A stretch of 64,000 nt of DNA from positions 51,201,154 through 51,265,153 of the forward strand of contig CM072887.1 of the NCBI GenBank assembly GCA_037013685.1. Reading direction: 5' to 3'. Position numbers and translations under genes: made by a program. The notes under the pieces are model-generated. The model did not search any database, was not told the origin of the DNA, and saw nothing but the letters and a program-made list of their open reading frames with translations. The stretch comes from Acridotheres tristis. Taxonomy: Eukaryota; Chordata; Aves; Passeriformes; Sturnidae. How positions within the stretch are numbered: the stretch's first letter is position 1; every line of letters starts with the position of its first letter. Below, piece by piece: positions 37,901 to 50,766 of this stretch.

Positions 37901-39537
37901 CTGTGCAGAAACTATTCACCATAAAATTGCATATGGTTTCAAGAACATCTTTCTATTACAGAGATATATACATACACTCACCCCCTCCCCCCCATAATAG
38001 TTACAAGTGTAATTCCTGTATTTGGGAAAATCTGTGTATTAAGTGATGCCTTATGGTACCATAATGTGGAGATTCGTACACCTGGGAAAGGTATCACTAA
38101 CATGGCACTGATCCATTGCATCATCTCGGTCAGTTCATTAATCCATAACCAATAGTATCACAATGACGTGATAAATGACCCGGGAAATCAATAGCAGGGT
38201 TGCTGCTGATTTTACCAACACACGGATTTAATCTCTGTTTATTATCTGAAGGAGCACATTTGAGTAGCTGAAGCTAAGCTTCTGTCTGCAGAAATAACTA
38301 TCTGTCTAAAGAGAGTTTTAGGAGAGTAGGACTATGTCTCAGCCTTGGTCTGTTTCTGAAGTGTCAAGTGCACTTCCTGGATTTATTAGTTATGCAGATG
38401 AATTCATCTTTGTGGGCTACAATTTCAGTTGCCAGATCACTGAATTCTTTCATCAAAGATGTCATTTGTTTTCTGGAGACTGTCCTGCAGTTTGGAACCG
38501 TATCAGCTCGTAATTCCAAAGCCATATTTTCCATGGGAAATACTCTTTTCCATTTTCTGATGGCTGGTTATCTGATCTTTGTAAGCATAAGGAGTTTTTA
38601 ATTGAAGACTACACTTTAGTGTGTAAAACAAATGTGCCATAGTGGTAGGATTTTTATCTGCTCATTCCTTGCAACTTTTTGGGCTGGGACTGGCCAGGTT
38701 GATGCATGGATAATATTTGTTTTCAGAAATTATATTCTCTTCAATACTAGCACAGGCTTTAAAAGTAGAGGTTGCCCCTATTCTAACCAATGCCCGCATA
38801 AACAGATCTGTAGACTGAATTAATTTAAGCTTGAGCATTGCTGATTTTGAGCCAGGTTACATGGCAGGACTGCCTGCAGTATCTGTCCAAATTAGCATAC
38901 CATTTCAGCAAGAGTCCTTCTTTGGTTTTTGCAGACACTGTCTCAGATTTGTTTTAAAAATGTGAATCATCTTTTGTTTGTGGGAAGGAAAGCAAAATAC
39001 AGAGATAGAAATTACTTACTGAGCAGTTGAAATGCTCTGGAAGTCGGAAACAAAGTAATGTCTTCATATGAAGACCCTAGAGGAGAGGTCAGGAAGGGGG
39101 GAAGAGAAATATGCTCTGCATCTGTGGAGTTGGAAAAATGATTATTGTCTGGGTTCTGTGCCACTTCAGTCTATATAAACTCTTCCAGTTTTGTACTGTT
39201 ATTTTTTAAGCTGCTTTTGGGAAATGGGAAACAAAGGCATTTCTAGAAAGACTTACCCTCTGTCCTAGTATTTAAGAGAATGCACAAAAACTGGGACAAG
39301 TAGCAGAGAAAGAAAAGTTACGGAGAGGAAAGAGCCTATCCAAGAAATATATCTCTATTTTACAAGTTGTTTCTCTTTTCTTATCGCTGACTACTCAGCT
39401 GAAAATTTGAGCCTACCAGAGAGAGGTACAAAGTCACACCAACCACCTCTCCAATTGTTTGTCCTAGTAGCCTTGTCCTACGTCTGGTGGCCATGGCTTG
39501 TGTGCCTTATTGTTTTAATGGTGGAAAGGACATAATC
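34974..39537 (+). other. AIG1: AIG1 intron 3, first part; no gene seen
   Basis: Intronic DNA with short chance ORFs only. It holds the 24-bp minisatellite listed separately and a C-rich run near 37980-37994. No exon-4-like sequence. Confidence 0.7.
36645..36711. repeat. 24-bp minisatellite, about 2.8 copies
   Basis: The unit TTTTATCCATCATTTTATCC plus four bases repeats with a period of exactly 24. Unit starts are at 36645, 36669 and 36693, and the first copies differ at one base (CCTC versus CCCC). Each unit has its own half-repeat (TTTTATCC twice), so it probably arose from an older 12-13 bp duplication. Confidence 0.9.
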
Positions 39538-40003
39538 CTGTTGGAGTGCCCGGAGGAGGGCCACAAAGGTGATTAGAGGAATGTAGCGCCTCTTCTGTGA
39601 GGAAAGGGTGCGAAAATTGACATTGTTCAGCCTGGAGAAGTGATGGCTCCAGGGTGACTTTATTCCAACCTTTCAGTACCTGAAGAGGTCCTTCAAGACA
39701 GCTGGAGAGACTTTTTACAAGGAAATGTAGTGACAGGACAAGGGAGAATCGCTTCAAAGTGAAAGAGGTCAGGTTAGATAATTAGATGTTAGGAAGAAGA
39801 TCTTTCCTGTGAGCGTGGTGAAGCACTGGAACAGGTTGTCCAGAGAAACCATGCATGTCTTGTCCCTTGAAGTGTTCAAGACCAGGTTGGATGGGACTCT
39901 GAGCAATCTGATCCAATGGAAGGGGGCCCTCCCTATGGCAGGGTGGTTGAAACTAGATGATCTTTAAGGTCCCTTCCAATCCAAATAATTCTGTGATTTT
40001 ATG
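39538..40003 (+). mobile_element. CR1 LINE 3'-end copy, sense
   Basis: It contains the standard CR1 3' order: GGAGGAGGGCCACAAAGGTGA, then TTCAGCCTGGAGAAG, then AGGAAGAAGATCTTTCCTGTGA. After these come a GGTTGGATGGGACTCTGAGC block, GATCTTTAAGGTCCCTTCCA and a tail of AATTCTGTGATTTTATGG. The copy is 5'-truncated at about 466 bp and moderately diverged. It covers the last part of the RT-encoding region and the 3' UTR, with no intact ORF. It is the clearest CR1 in the window. Confidence 0.96.
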
Positions 40004-41489
40004 GAAGTTGTTTTTCTGGTACAAATCTTTTCTCCTTGGTGATTTAGCAAGAACAATAGAAAAGGCATGCAAAAATCAAAATTCATAGTAACCTGAACAT
40101 AAAGATTGGAAAGTCCAAAACTGATAAGTTATTCGATAAACCCATCTCTCCGTTATTCACTGGTCAGTTGCAACACAGTGGTCACTCTGATGTATGAACA
40201 AGGAGATATTCTTTTTTTTATCAAGCTATTTCTCTCCATGTAGACCTAAAAATCCTTTTCAGAAATTGCTAATTTGAAACAGTGCATTTTACTCCTTGGG
40301 GATGCTTTCCTACACAGCACATCCCATAGATGGGCTGTGCTTGTAAAGTGTACTGCACTTTCGTAATGCTTCATGCTTCTGCCTTGAAGATAGTTACATT
40401 TTTCTGGGACTTTTTTTCTAAATCCAATTTAAGTGTTTCAGGGATATTACAACTCAAGTGCTCTTCTTAATTTATTTACAATATTTTCATATGTTAGCTG
40501 TGAATAAAATGTTCTGTGCTCCAGGAAGGCATTCCCACTTTTTACATAAGTTGCAAGGTTTTCTGATAAAAATCAGGGAAAAATTCTAATTTAATTTCCA
40601 ACAGACTAACCACTCCTAGATGGCTATTATTTAAACGTCTGTCTGATGGAGAGAATAGCAATTGAAGCTGGTTGCCTGGGGACTCAGGATATTTGCAAAA
40701 CCCATGAAAATAATGTTGTTGAATTTGTACACTTCTTGCATGTTCATGCTGCAGTTACATGGCTCCGACTGCTATCTCTCCTCATTATCTGCCAGTTCCA
40801 CCACTGGAGTGTAACTACAGTGGTATCAATTATGTCCCTGCTCTGGGGAGAAAAACAGCACCAGCTTAAAATATTTTTTTTTTATTATTTTCTCTTACTT
40901 ATGTGAAGGGCTTGGAAACTGGTGGTATGTCAAAACCTGTGATAGCATAGCACCTGAAAATTGAGAGAGGCTGCTAGGGTGAAGAAGTCTGAGTTAATTG
41001 TCTAAATGGCATCCTCTGGAGGCATTAGGAAAACCCCTTTACCTAACACAGTAACAGCACAGCAGTTTTTGTGAAGTGGGAAGCTGGCTTTAACCATGTT
41101 ACATATCTGCCAGAGAACACTCATCAGGGTAAGGTGAAGACAGCTTTTTAACTGAACACAGATGCTGAATTTTTCCGATTGTTTGCTATTTCCACTAATC
41201 TGGAGAAAACCCACACAGAGGCTCCTCCTGGTATAAACATCCCTAAACCTTAGTAACAAGGAACCTTTTCTAAAATATCTTTGGGCACTTAGTAACAGAA
41301 AAACCTGCTAGCCCTATTCTGAGTGTGAACATTGAAAATTAAAAGCCTGAAATCCCCAGATGAAATCTCTTTCAAGAAGTTTAACCACCTTCTGTTGACA
41401 AGGTCACATAACTCAGTCTGCTAGCAGAGAGAATGAGAGCATCTAGTCAGCATCAAGTTGTGGAGTTACTACCGAAGGAAGCAAGAAGG

Positions 41490-41770
41490 GAAGAGAGCCA
41501 GTGAGAGAGCATAAAAAGGGAGGTTAGGGAAAGATGGTTGAATGAGAGGAAAAGATAGGTGGGAGGAAAGAGATGAATTTAAAAGTCAGCTGATGCTGTT
41601 CCAACTCCTACCTAGAAAAAAAAAAAAAGAAAAAAACAAATGAGGCAAGTGAATAAAAAAGGAGCCACAGAATAATGTAGACAAGCTGGAAGAGACTCAG
41701 GATGCTAAAGAGGACTTCGGAAAGGAGGAGGAGGAAGAGAGAAGCAAGGAAATAAACAGTAAGAAAGATG
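41490..41770. repeat. Purine-rich stretch
   Basis: Roughly 280 bp with a strong A+G bias on the plus strand. It includes an A run (about 41616-41628) and GGAGGAGGAGG. There is no single period, so it is low-complexity sequence and not a microsatellite. Confidence 0.6.
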
Positions 41771-44700
41771 AAATGAGGAGTGTGTTTTCTTCCATCTATT
41801 CACTGGGTAGACTTCCCTGAGACGTATTAGTTTGAGGAATTGAGAACAAGGAAATCGCTTATGGATGCTGCTGTGAGGAGGAGAATTGCTTCTGCTGCCA
41901 TTGGATGTAGGTTTACAGATCACGTAAAGTAGTATTTGCAGAGTGACATGCCAAGGGCTTCAGAAACTTGGAAAAAGTTTAAGATTAAAACCACCCACAG
42001 CCACTAAGAGTACGAGACCTATGTTCATATAAAACTTACCTATGTGACATCTGTAGAATGTTGATGTCTTTACATCTATTTTTATCTGCCAAGGCTGTAC
42101 ATTGTCTTGATCATCTGTTTAACTCTAAAAACTAGAGTCCTGTGGTAAAAAAAAAAAAACCGCTCATTTTTCCATATCAGCTCTGAAGTGTGAAATGCAT
42201 TGCATATTAAAGTAGATGCAACTTGCTGAGGGTTGCAGGTGAGCTGGAAGGTCACATATTTGAAATACCAGAGGTAAGGAGGTCTGTATTTCAAACTGAC
42301 CTGCTTTAACAGCCAAAGCTAGGTGTAACTCTGGAAGTAATAATTATGCTGATAGTAATAATACTGATAATGAAAGCTTAAACCCAGATTTTCAGCTGAA
42401 ATCGCTCATACAAATGTTTGTTAAAGTGATTACTATGGGCACAAAGCAAATAACTAAAGAAAAGCCCCAAAAGGACACATGAAGGGAGCCTTTCTCTGAG
42501 TGTGGAGTACAGAACCATGTTTCCTAGAAGCAGAGTTTGGCTCTGGACTGCTAGGTTTGTTTGTTACACCAGCAGTGATGTGGGATAGAAATGCATTTGG
42601 TTCACTCACATAATTTTGACAGTATTAGGAATGCTCGTTTTGATTTAACATTTGGTTTTTGTGCAGCTTATGTTGCTTGCTGTAGACACTGCTGGAGCTG
42701 TGCACAATTCTTTTGTAATGCCTAAGATGGTACATTTCCTGGTGCTACTGCACTATTTATCAGATACATAGTTACAGGTTATAAATGTAAATAAATGTTC
42801 AACTTTAAAAATCAGTGCAAAATCCATTAATAAGTGGTATGCATTTTCAATAAAAATATATGTGCTTTCTTCTCTCTGCTAAATCAGACACTTGTTTTAC
42901 ATTTTAACAGAATAGATTTCTGGTTTCTTCCCTGAGTTTTTTTTTCCAGAGAATATAGTATCGTAGAACAGAGATAGTATAGTCAAACATTATGGGATAG
43001 ATTGTTATGATTAATAATGAGTATATTCAAAGTCTTTTATCAAGAAAAGAGAACATTTCACTGGAAAAAGTTTAATGTATACGAGGAGGATGGGTTATAT
43101 TGAAGAAGGTTTAATAAGTCAGCCGCCAGCTACAAGTTATGTACTCTAAACACTCCACGTCCTGGAGGCTATCATGATGAAAAGCTTTGTCTCCTTAGCA
43201 GGTCCTGAAAGGACGAGAGGAAGGATGCAAATATATCTTTGAAGGTATAATAGTTTAATAAGCATTTATTGTCTACATTTATGTATTTAAAGGACTATGC
43301 TTTGCCTTGTGATTACAGTAAAATGCAGTGTTATGTACCCTTGGACACATTGGTCACCATTAGCACCCAGATAAGAATTAGACTTTGCATACAGTATAAT
43401 GGGACTGTACTATATTGTATCCACTTTACTAAACTGTTCTGTTAGTGTTCACACGTGGCAAATATGACTTAATCAGACCACAAATATTTTGCAGCATTCC
43501 ATGGTATCTCATTTATTTGTTTAATGTGCCACTATAGCAACTGAATTCCATCCTTTTAGATTCTTTTTTTCACAGACCTATGATCTACTTGATTGAAGCC
43601 TGGCAGACGGCTTTTTCTTCAATTGAAGGCATATGTACTAACTCAGTGAACAGATTTTTACCTATTTATCATTGTTGGAAAGTGGGTTATTTCACATGGA
43701 CACAATACCAGAAGAATCAGCAGACCTGGTGAAAGGAATCTGAGCCCAAAAGCTTATATGCTTTTTCCAGCCCTTGAAGTTGATGGAATAAAAAATAGAG
43801 CTTCTCCCTGTATCCAGAGATCATTATTGCTTCAGGACAACTAATACAAGGAAATATTTTGACATTGTTTTTGTAAAAAATTACCACTTTTTAGAAGTAG
43901 CTTTTTTCTTTGTTAAATGCTGTCTTCTACATCTCTTTGTATTTGGAAACAGACATCATTTCTGCAGAAGTAATTTCATATTCAGATGATTAATATGTTG
44001 AAATAGTGCCACAGCAGTAATGTTTTATACATGCTGATAGGCAGAAATCAAGAATTTGGGGACAACCTTGAGACCTTTGCTGATGGAAGACTGTGAGCTT
44101 TAACATAACCTGTTATGTTCAATCCTCATATTTTAAAATTTCTCACATAGATACGAATAAGTTAAAACAGTGTACATTTTTAGTAACTCCTCAAATGCAA
44201 GAGGCTCAAACTCAGGATGTAGCATAGAGAATGTTTTTGACAGATGTGTAAGCCATTGCTGTTAGTCATGCACTTCTACGATTGTCCCTTCCACCTTTGG
44301 ACATTTATGTAATGCACCCGAGTTCCATCCTGGTGCCCTACTCAGGAAAAGCCATAATCTTTCAGAGGTGTCTTGTTTCTGCCAGAGACCATGAGTCTGA
44401 CTAAGGTGACCCTTTTCCTCCCTATGACACCAGAGTTATCTGAGCAGGAAACAGCTCTGACCATGGAGAAATAGCAGGTGGTGTGGAGTGTCTCAAAATG
44501 GCAAAAGGCAGACCAGTGGCCAATACATGATTTGTTCTTTCGTCTCCATTACATTATTAACTGATACCCTTCAACTCTTCGCAGCTTGCTTTCTCTTCAA
44601 AACAAGGAACAATGCATATTTGAAGTACTGCTTAAACCCCTTCTTTATATTTCTATTTTTATTCCTAGATCTGTTTTACTAAACAATCTGAGGAAAATTA

Positions 44701-46290
44701 TGTAGTGTTTGATCAAAAGCATTTTTTTAAGTGTTCATTAGCTAGTGCCTGTATTTTGTGGGGCTTTGTGATGGTAGTTGGAAAAACCCTGCTGTCAGAG
44801 GGTTTATGATACTGTGCCTCTGATTCTGGCTGTGGAGTGTCCCAGGAGGGGCAGGGTTGCTGTGCCAGACCAGATTGCCTGTGCCTGCCCTCTGCTCCTC
44901 ACCGTGCCTGGGCTTGCTGAGACCTCTGAGGGATTTCCCATTCATGTGCCCTCAACATCCCATTCATTCAGTTATGTTGAAGAGATTAATTGCCTGCTGC
45001 AGATTTCTCTGAGGTTCAAGGATACAAATGCAACTAAGAGTTAGAGTAGGTATTGTCCATTCTGCTGCACAGCACAAGTGGCCTTCACTACAAATAATAA
45101 CAATTGCTCGTGGTTATGTACAAATTTAATGCTGTGGTATATCATAAAAATTCTAGGCTGAGATGAGGCATGCTATAGAAAGTCAAATATACTCAGAAAG
45201 GAAATTCTACTTTATAAAAACGGCTGTAACAGTCAAATCACATCCTTCAGTTTATTTCCAACAGGAAGAAATTTTATATGCTTCTTGGGGCTTTTAGCTT
45301 TTTATTCTATTACTTTGAGCTTTAACATGTTTTCTATAAAGCCAGTATACAGGGTTCCAACTTGCTGAGTCACTGCAATGCACATTTTTGTGGCTTCTTT
45401 TGCAAATGCAATATGTAATGTAGATTTTTTTAATGAACTATTTATGGGAAAGAGGAAATATGTACATTGGTCTGCTGAATTTCGTATTTTAAGGCAGTTT
45501 TTAAAATAAAGGAATGGGAAATGATATAATTCTCTATTAAGGAAATATCCACTAAAGATGTGCTTTTCTAACACAGATTTATTGATGTTTCCATTAACAA
45601 ACAAATTTTTGTTGGCTGAAAGTTGTTTAAAAATTCATACAGCTGCAAGTCATTTTAGGAGATTAATATACATACTATTAGATCAGAAACTAAGGTGGAT
45701 GGTATTTTTGGTCTTTGCTCCTGAAGCAGAGGAATGAACGATTGAAAAGAGAGAATTTGAAGGAGAAACAAAATCATGTGTCAGAAGCTAAGAGAAAAAG
45801 TGATAGCCTTATAGGTTGTTAAGGAGGAGAAAAGAGAAAACAAAGTAGAGGAACCAAATGCTGAAATAAAGAGGTGCTAATAGTAGTCAGCTGGAGAGAG
45901 CCATAGGACGTGGAGGTGATAATTGTGTGTGCTGTACTTCACTGAGAAAAAGCTCAAGACAGAAGTTTAAAGTACCCAGCATATATTGAAAATGGCATCC
46001 ATAGTTTATTTTAGACCAACATGCAGAAATTTAGCTTTATTTGGTTTCTTGTGACCACTGTTTTTACAGAACAGTTCTCTTTTTCCAGCATTTTTGTGCA
46101 CGCAGAAACCAAAAGAATGCCCCGCTTTGCACTCTTGGTGCCTCTACTGTCGCCAGTTTGTTGCTCTTTAGATCTCCCAGTTGTTTGTCTGAACACTCTG
46201 CTACTGAGCCTCCCAGAGTTTTATTCTCCATGACATCAGTTTAGTAGGACTACTATGTGTAGTGAATCTTTGGTAATATATTTGTCATGC

Positions 46291-46355
46291 TTATATGTAT
46301 ATAGTGTGTATATATAGTGTTCGTGTGTATATATGTGTATACAAACACACACACC
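46291..46355. repeat. Imperfect TA/TG then CA microsatellite
   Basis: Alternating TATATG/TGTGTA words are followed by an ACACACACAC run. This is alternating purine-pyrimidine sequence, probably a decayed (TG)n/(TA)n repeat. Confidence 0.8.
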
Positions 46356-49300
46356 CCATACATAGAGAGAAATACATAATACATATTATCATTCAGCTAC
46401 TAATAATTATATTGGTAGACAGTACCATTTTAGAGAACGTCTATCTAAGCTGAGCTCTTTTGATACAGACAGAAGATGTTTAGTCCTTGAATTTCTCTCA
46501 GCCTGAATGAATGGACAGGTGAAGACCGGCAGAAGAGAGTTAGTATTTTCCCCGTGTTACAGAGGAGAAATGAAACATGGAATTTGTGGTTTGCCTGGGG
46601 CTACAGGCAGTTTATTAAAGATTGAACTGCAAAGTGAATCTGCATTTGCTTCATTACTCAGTAATTTTGTTAAGAAAAATTATTCACTCTACAAACCAGG
46701 CAAAGACAACAAATTCATAGTGAATGGAAGAGCATTCACTTGGGTTTCAAACTTAACGCTCTTTTGGAATGAAGAAGTGACTCAATTTTTGAATAGGGAG
46801 ATGTTACTCTAAGTCCTGCTTCACTTAGTTACAATAGGCGTTTCATTATTTTCATTTTGTTTATATTGCTGGAAGTAAAGGTTCATCTCACCAACTGCTT
46901 TTGTGTTTATGTTTTCATTTAGTATAGTAACTACTGACAACTTATTCCAAATAATTTGATTTTGGGCGTACCTTTTCTCTGTAAGGAGGAAAATCCCTTA
47001 GGTTTCCATTCTTTCTCAGATGATGATTGATTTGAGAAGAGAGATGCTGATATGTAAACAGATAGATGATTTAAGAAGGGTGAACTTGGAAACTGAAAAT
47101 ATGTCAAGGGAGAAGAGCTCCCTCTCATGTGCCCTTGCCCTGTCGTTTTGGAATTTTTTTTTTTCTTTTGTTGTCCAGGAATGCTGTTGAGACCAAAGTG
47201 GGGGACAGAGGGCTGAAGGGGGTGGGTGGGTGTTGCCACTAACCAAGATCAAGGAAAGCCGAGAAGCTGGAAATTTTTTAAAGGCCTTTCAAAACTATGA
47301 ACTCTTTTATGGAGTCAAAGCTATTTCAAAAGTTATGTCAATAGTTGTGATTGTGGGTAAGAGGAAATAAAAATACCCCTAAGATGGAAAATAGCTTGTG
47401 CAAAAATGGGTCACTGACAGTAAAGTGTAAGAAGTGGCCATGAAGAGTTGTATTTTGATTATTTTGACTAGGGTAATAAGGTTTATGTTTACTAGACAAA
47501 GTTACACCAGAATGAGTAGCAGCACGATGTAGAGGCCTGGATCCACTTTGGGAAGTACCTTTCTTCAGGCAAGAATTCAGTGTTTACCAGTTCTGTCGCA
47601 AATCTGAACTCTACGGCTTAGCTGGCAGAAATACAAATATTCACAGCTGTATAAAAGATGTTATTTAGTTCACAACAGTAGCCATGGTTACCTGCATACT
47701 TTCATTGCCTTATTCATGTGCAATTCTTTTTTTTCTGGAAATACCATTACCATGTAATATAATACTGTACAGCCTCTTGGTAAGTTTTACAGTGTCAGGA
47801 AGAGCATTCTGTGGTGAACCTGAAAATGTATTTTATCAAGTTGACTTGTTCATGGAAGATCCCACCTATACATTGCTAGGCAGAGAGAAGGGCAAGTCTG
47901 AACATTCTGTGACTGCAATTTCGAAATATAAATAGTAATATGTAAAATTCCTTGGCATTGAAAATTCTCTGATAGTGTTTTAACTGCACAACATTTTAAA
48001 AGAACTAGCCCCTGCTTGGTCCCTTCACAGGTGACGCAGACCTGGCAGTTCCTGTCAGTGCATGTTAAAATAGCATGACTATCCTCATTTATTCTTGTAA
48101 GAAACATGAACCCCAGCAACCTCAGAAGGGTAGAGAAGTGCTATGATTTTCCTCTTCTCTCTTAATTTTGTCAGTATAACTCAGTGCATTCATTGCAGAT
48201 GAAATATACTTGAGAATCTAGTGTTTCTGTTATGTTCATGGAAACTAGTCTCACATGTATTACTGCAGCAGAATTACCAACCGTATTTTAACCTTTGCTA
48301 GGAAAAGAAAATAGTACTTAATCTTCCAGATATCTGAGATCACTTTGCAAACAAATGAATTAAACTTTACAAGAGTATTACTTAGTTTACTTAGGCTTAT
48401 ATATTCTTTTCTTAATTGAGAGTTGTGACATGAATTCTGGAGGATTAAAATTGCCTATTGGTTTAAATTAACAACAGCAAAAGGAGTAAAGGATATTTGC
48501 TTCTTTAATCGTTGAATTTATCTAAAGTCTTTCAGTATAAGGTTCCTTACGACTATTGCTGCTTTTGTAGGGAAAACTTACCAGACTGAATGTAAAAGTC
48601 ATACTTAAGGGTCGTGTTCCTTGGCATTTTCATGTAAACAGTGAAACCTAGGATTTTAAAAGGTGTTGCATAGACATTGAACTGAATTTCTAAAACATAA
48701 TTTTTCAATTGCTCATGTAACCTTATGAAACCTTGCTGAAAGCCTGATAAAGTTTTAAAATACTATCCAGGCCTGTTTTTAATGCGTCTCCTACTGGAAG
48801 AAGGAAGATGGCATTAAGATGAAAATTTCTATAGTGAAGCCGGCTGTTACCACAGTCTGGCTTCTGTTCCTGCTGTAACGCTGCTAGCTTGGAGCTATTT
48901 ATAGGCACTAGCCTATATCTATCCACACACGTGGATCTACTACTCTCTTCAGCAGTAGTTCTGCTCCTGAAGAAGTTGGTCTGAGGTTTCAAGCTTTATT
49001 TTTCCTTTCAGAGACCAGTTTCTTCAGCTATCCTTAATACCAATTAGTAGGAATTCGGCAGGCATTCACTCCCTGCCAGAGCTCTTGCATCAGCTTTCCT
49101 GCACTGACCTACAAGCCAGAAGGCTCACTTGTCGTGCATTCAAACTCTTCAAACTATTTTCTTACAGTACTGGACCCTCTCCCTCATCTTATGATTTCAA
49201 TACCTTTTCCTCCTTAAGTGAGAATGACAAGACTCTTCAAAAATGCTAATTGGTTCCTTTATCTCAGAGATACTATTTGTCTCAGTTACAAAAAAACCCC

Positions 49301-50728
49301 AAAATTGCCTCTTTGTCAGATACCACACCAGAATTCAATTTTCTTCTGACTGCAGTGAAGCATTCTGGTCCTGTGCATGATTTACAGTACAAATAAAACC
49401 TGTTCTCTTTCATTTTCCTGATGATGAATTCTGGGCAATAAATGCTTTCCCCAGGAGCCAGTCCTTGCTTGGAGCAAAGGCATTGTTTAAGTTTGCTGCA
49501 CCACAGCACGGCTGCAGCCTTGTGTGGTCTGCAGCATTCTCTTAACACTTCATCCCTTAGTTCACCCATCCATAAATTAGATACAAGGCAGCCAAGCACA
49601 GCCTTTCTGCATCCTGCATTACACCACCTTTGTCTATGACATGAATCCCAAAATGATACATGGCTTCCTGGCAGAGTCTGAGTGAGAGCATGCTCCACTA
49701 CCATAGCAGCAGCAGCAAGCCTCAGGCGGTGGCCTTGGGGTGTGTTATGTCTTCTGCCACCTCATGCAACACAGGTATGTAGCACTGAGGGCAGCAAAAA
49801 GCTCTGATAGCTGGTAAATTTGCAGTGATGGGCTCAAAACTAAGTTTAACTGGGAAAGTAAAATAACAGAACAAGTATTTGTCTGATCCAAACCATCATC
49901 TCCTTCATTCTCACATTCTCAGTTCTAACGATTATTTCTCTGCCACACAAATTAGGCACATTGGTGATCTAATGCAAGAAGATCTTTTCCTGTTCGGATG
50001 GAGTGGAAAGCATTCTGCAACTATTCAATTTTGTGTTTGTGGTGACTTTTAAAATAAATAATTTTTTTGGTTTCTTTAGTTACTTATGGTAGTTTACTTT
50101 TGAAGAACATTTAACTTACCCTTCTGGCTTTCACTGAAGAGTGGCTTGAATGTTAAACAAAGATTTTTGTGCAGAAATGTGTTTGTAACAAATAACTTCA
50201 TAACTGTCCACCTTCTGGAAAGGTAGTAAATTTTACTATCCAACACTTAGGTTATTTTTCCTCCATGTTAGCAATTTAAAACCATTTTTACAGCTCTAGT
50301 CAGCATTCCCCCCACTTAATTTATCTCTTTTTTTATGTAGCTGCATATTATATATATATGTATATGTATCTTTTAACCTCCTGCAGTGTTTTGTCCTTCA
50401 AAGATTTGAAGCAATGTGCTCAGTGTCTGCTAGTGTAATTCTTTCCATGGCAGCAAATTATGACTTTGCAGAAACAGAGTTTGCTGTAAGCTGAGGGGAA
50501 GTCACAGCCTCACAGCATCAAGTTTGAGTTTTAACTGGGACTTCCACCCCTCATATGTACTTAAGCTCTCCTAAACAGAGGAGATGTCATGCTTAAATTA
50601 TTTTCAGCTTCTGACCTTTTCAGTTCTGAACTTCCAGCCACTAAAACATGAGGTTTCCCTACTATTGATTTCAAAGGACAGGTCAAGGTGAAATGTCAAT
50701 GTGAAGAGGAAGGGAAATACAGTTCCCC

Positions 50729-50766
50729 ATGGGCTCCTTCCAACTCAGGATATTCTATGATTCTAT
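50729..50766 (+). mobile_element. CR1 LINE 3' tail stub
   Basis: ATGGGCTCCTTCCAACTCAG is followed by GATATTCTATGATTCTAT, the very 3' end of a sense CR1 with its characteristic ATTCTATGATTCTAT tail. The preceding bases do not match CR1, so the copy is extremely short. Confidence 0.82.

Larger units (their letters stand above)
40004..50728 (+). other. AIG1: AIG1 intron 3, middle part; no gene seen
   Basis: About 10.7 kb without a recognisable exon or transposon. Noted inside: an A/G-rich stretch (41490-41770), an A run (42146-42158), the TA/TG microsatellite (46291-46355) and a TA run near 50347-50368. ORFs reach 140 codons (49282-49704, minus strand) but show no domain or codon-level support. 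Confidence 0.65.

Noticed and set aside
41490..41770. Purine-rich stretch considered as a triplex-forming or regulatory element
   Set aside because: There is no mirror symmetry or consistent period, so it is better described as low-complexity sequence.
49282..49704. 140-codon minus-strand ORF
   Set aside because: It has an ATG, but no recognisable domain, no splice context and ordinary intronic composition. Length is within chance for 64 kb.
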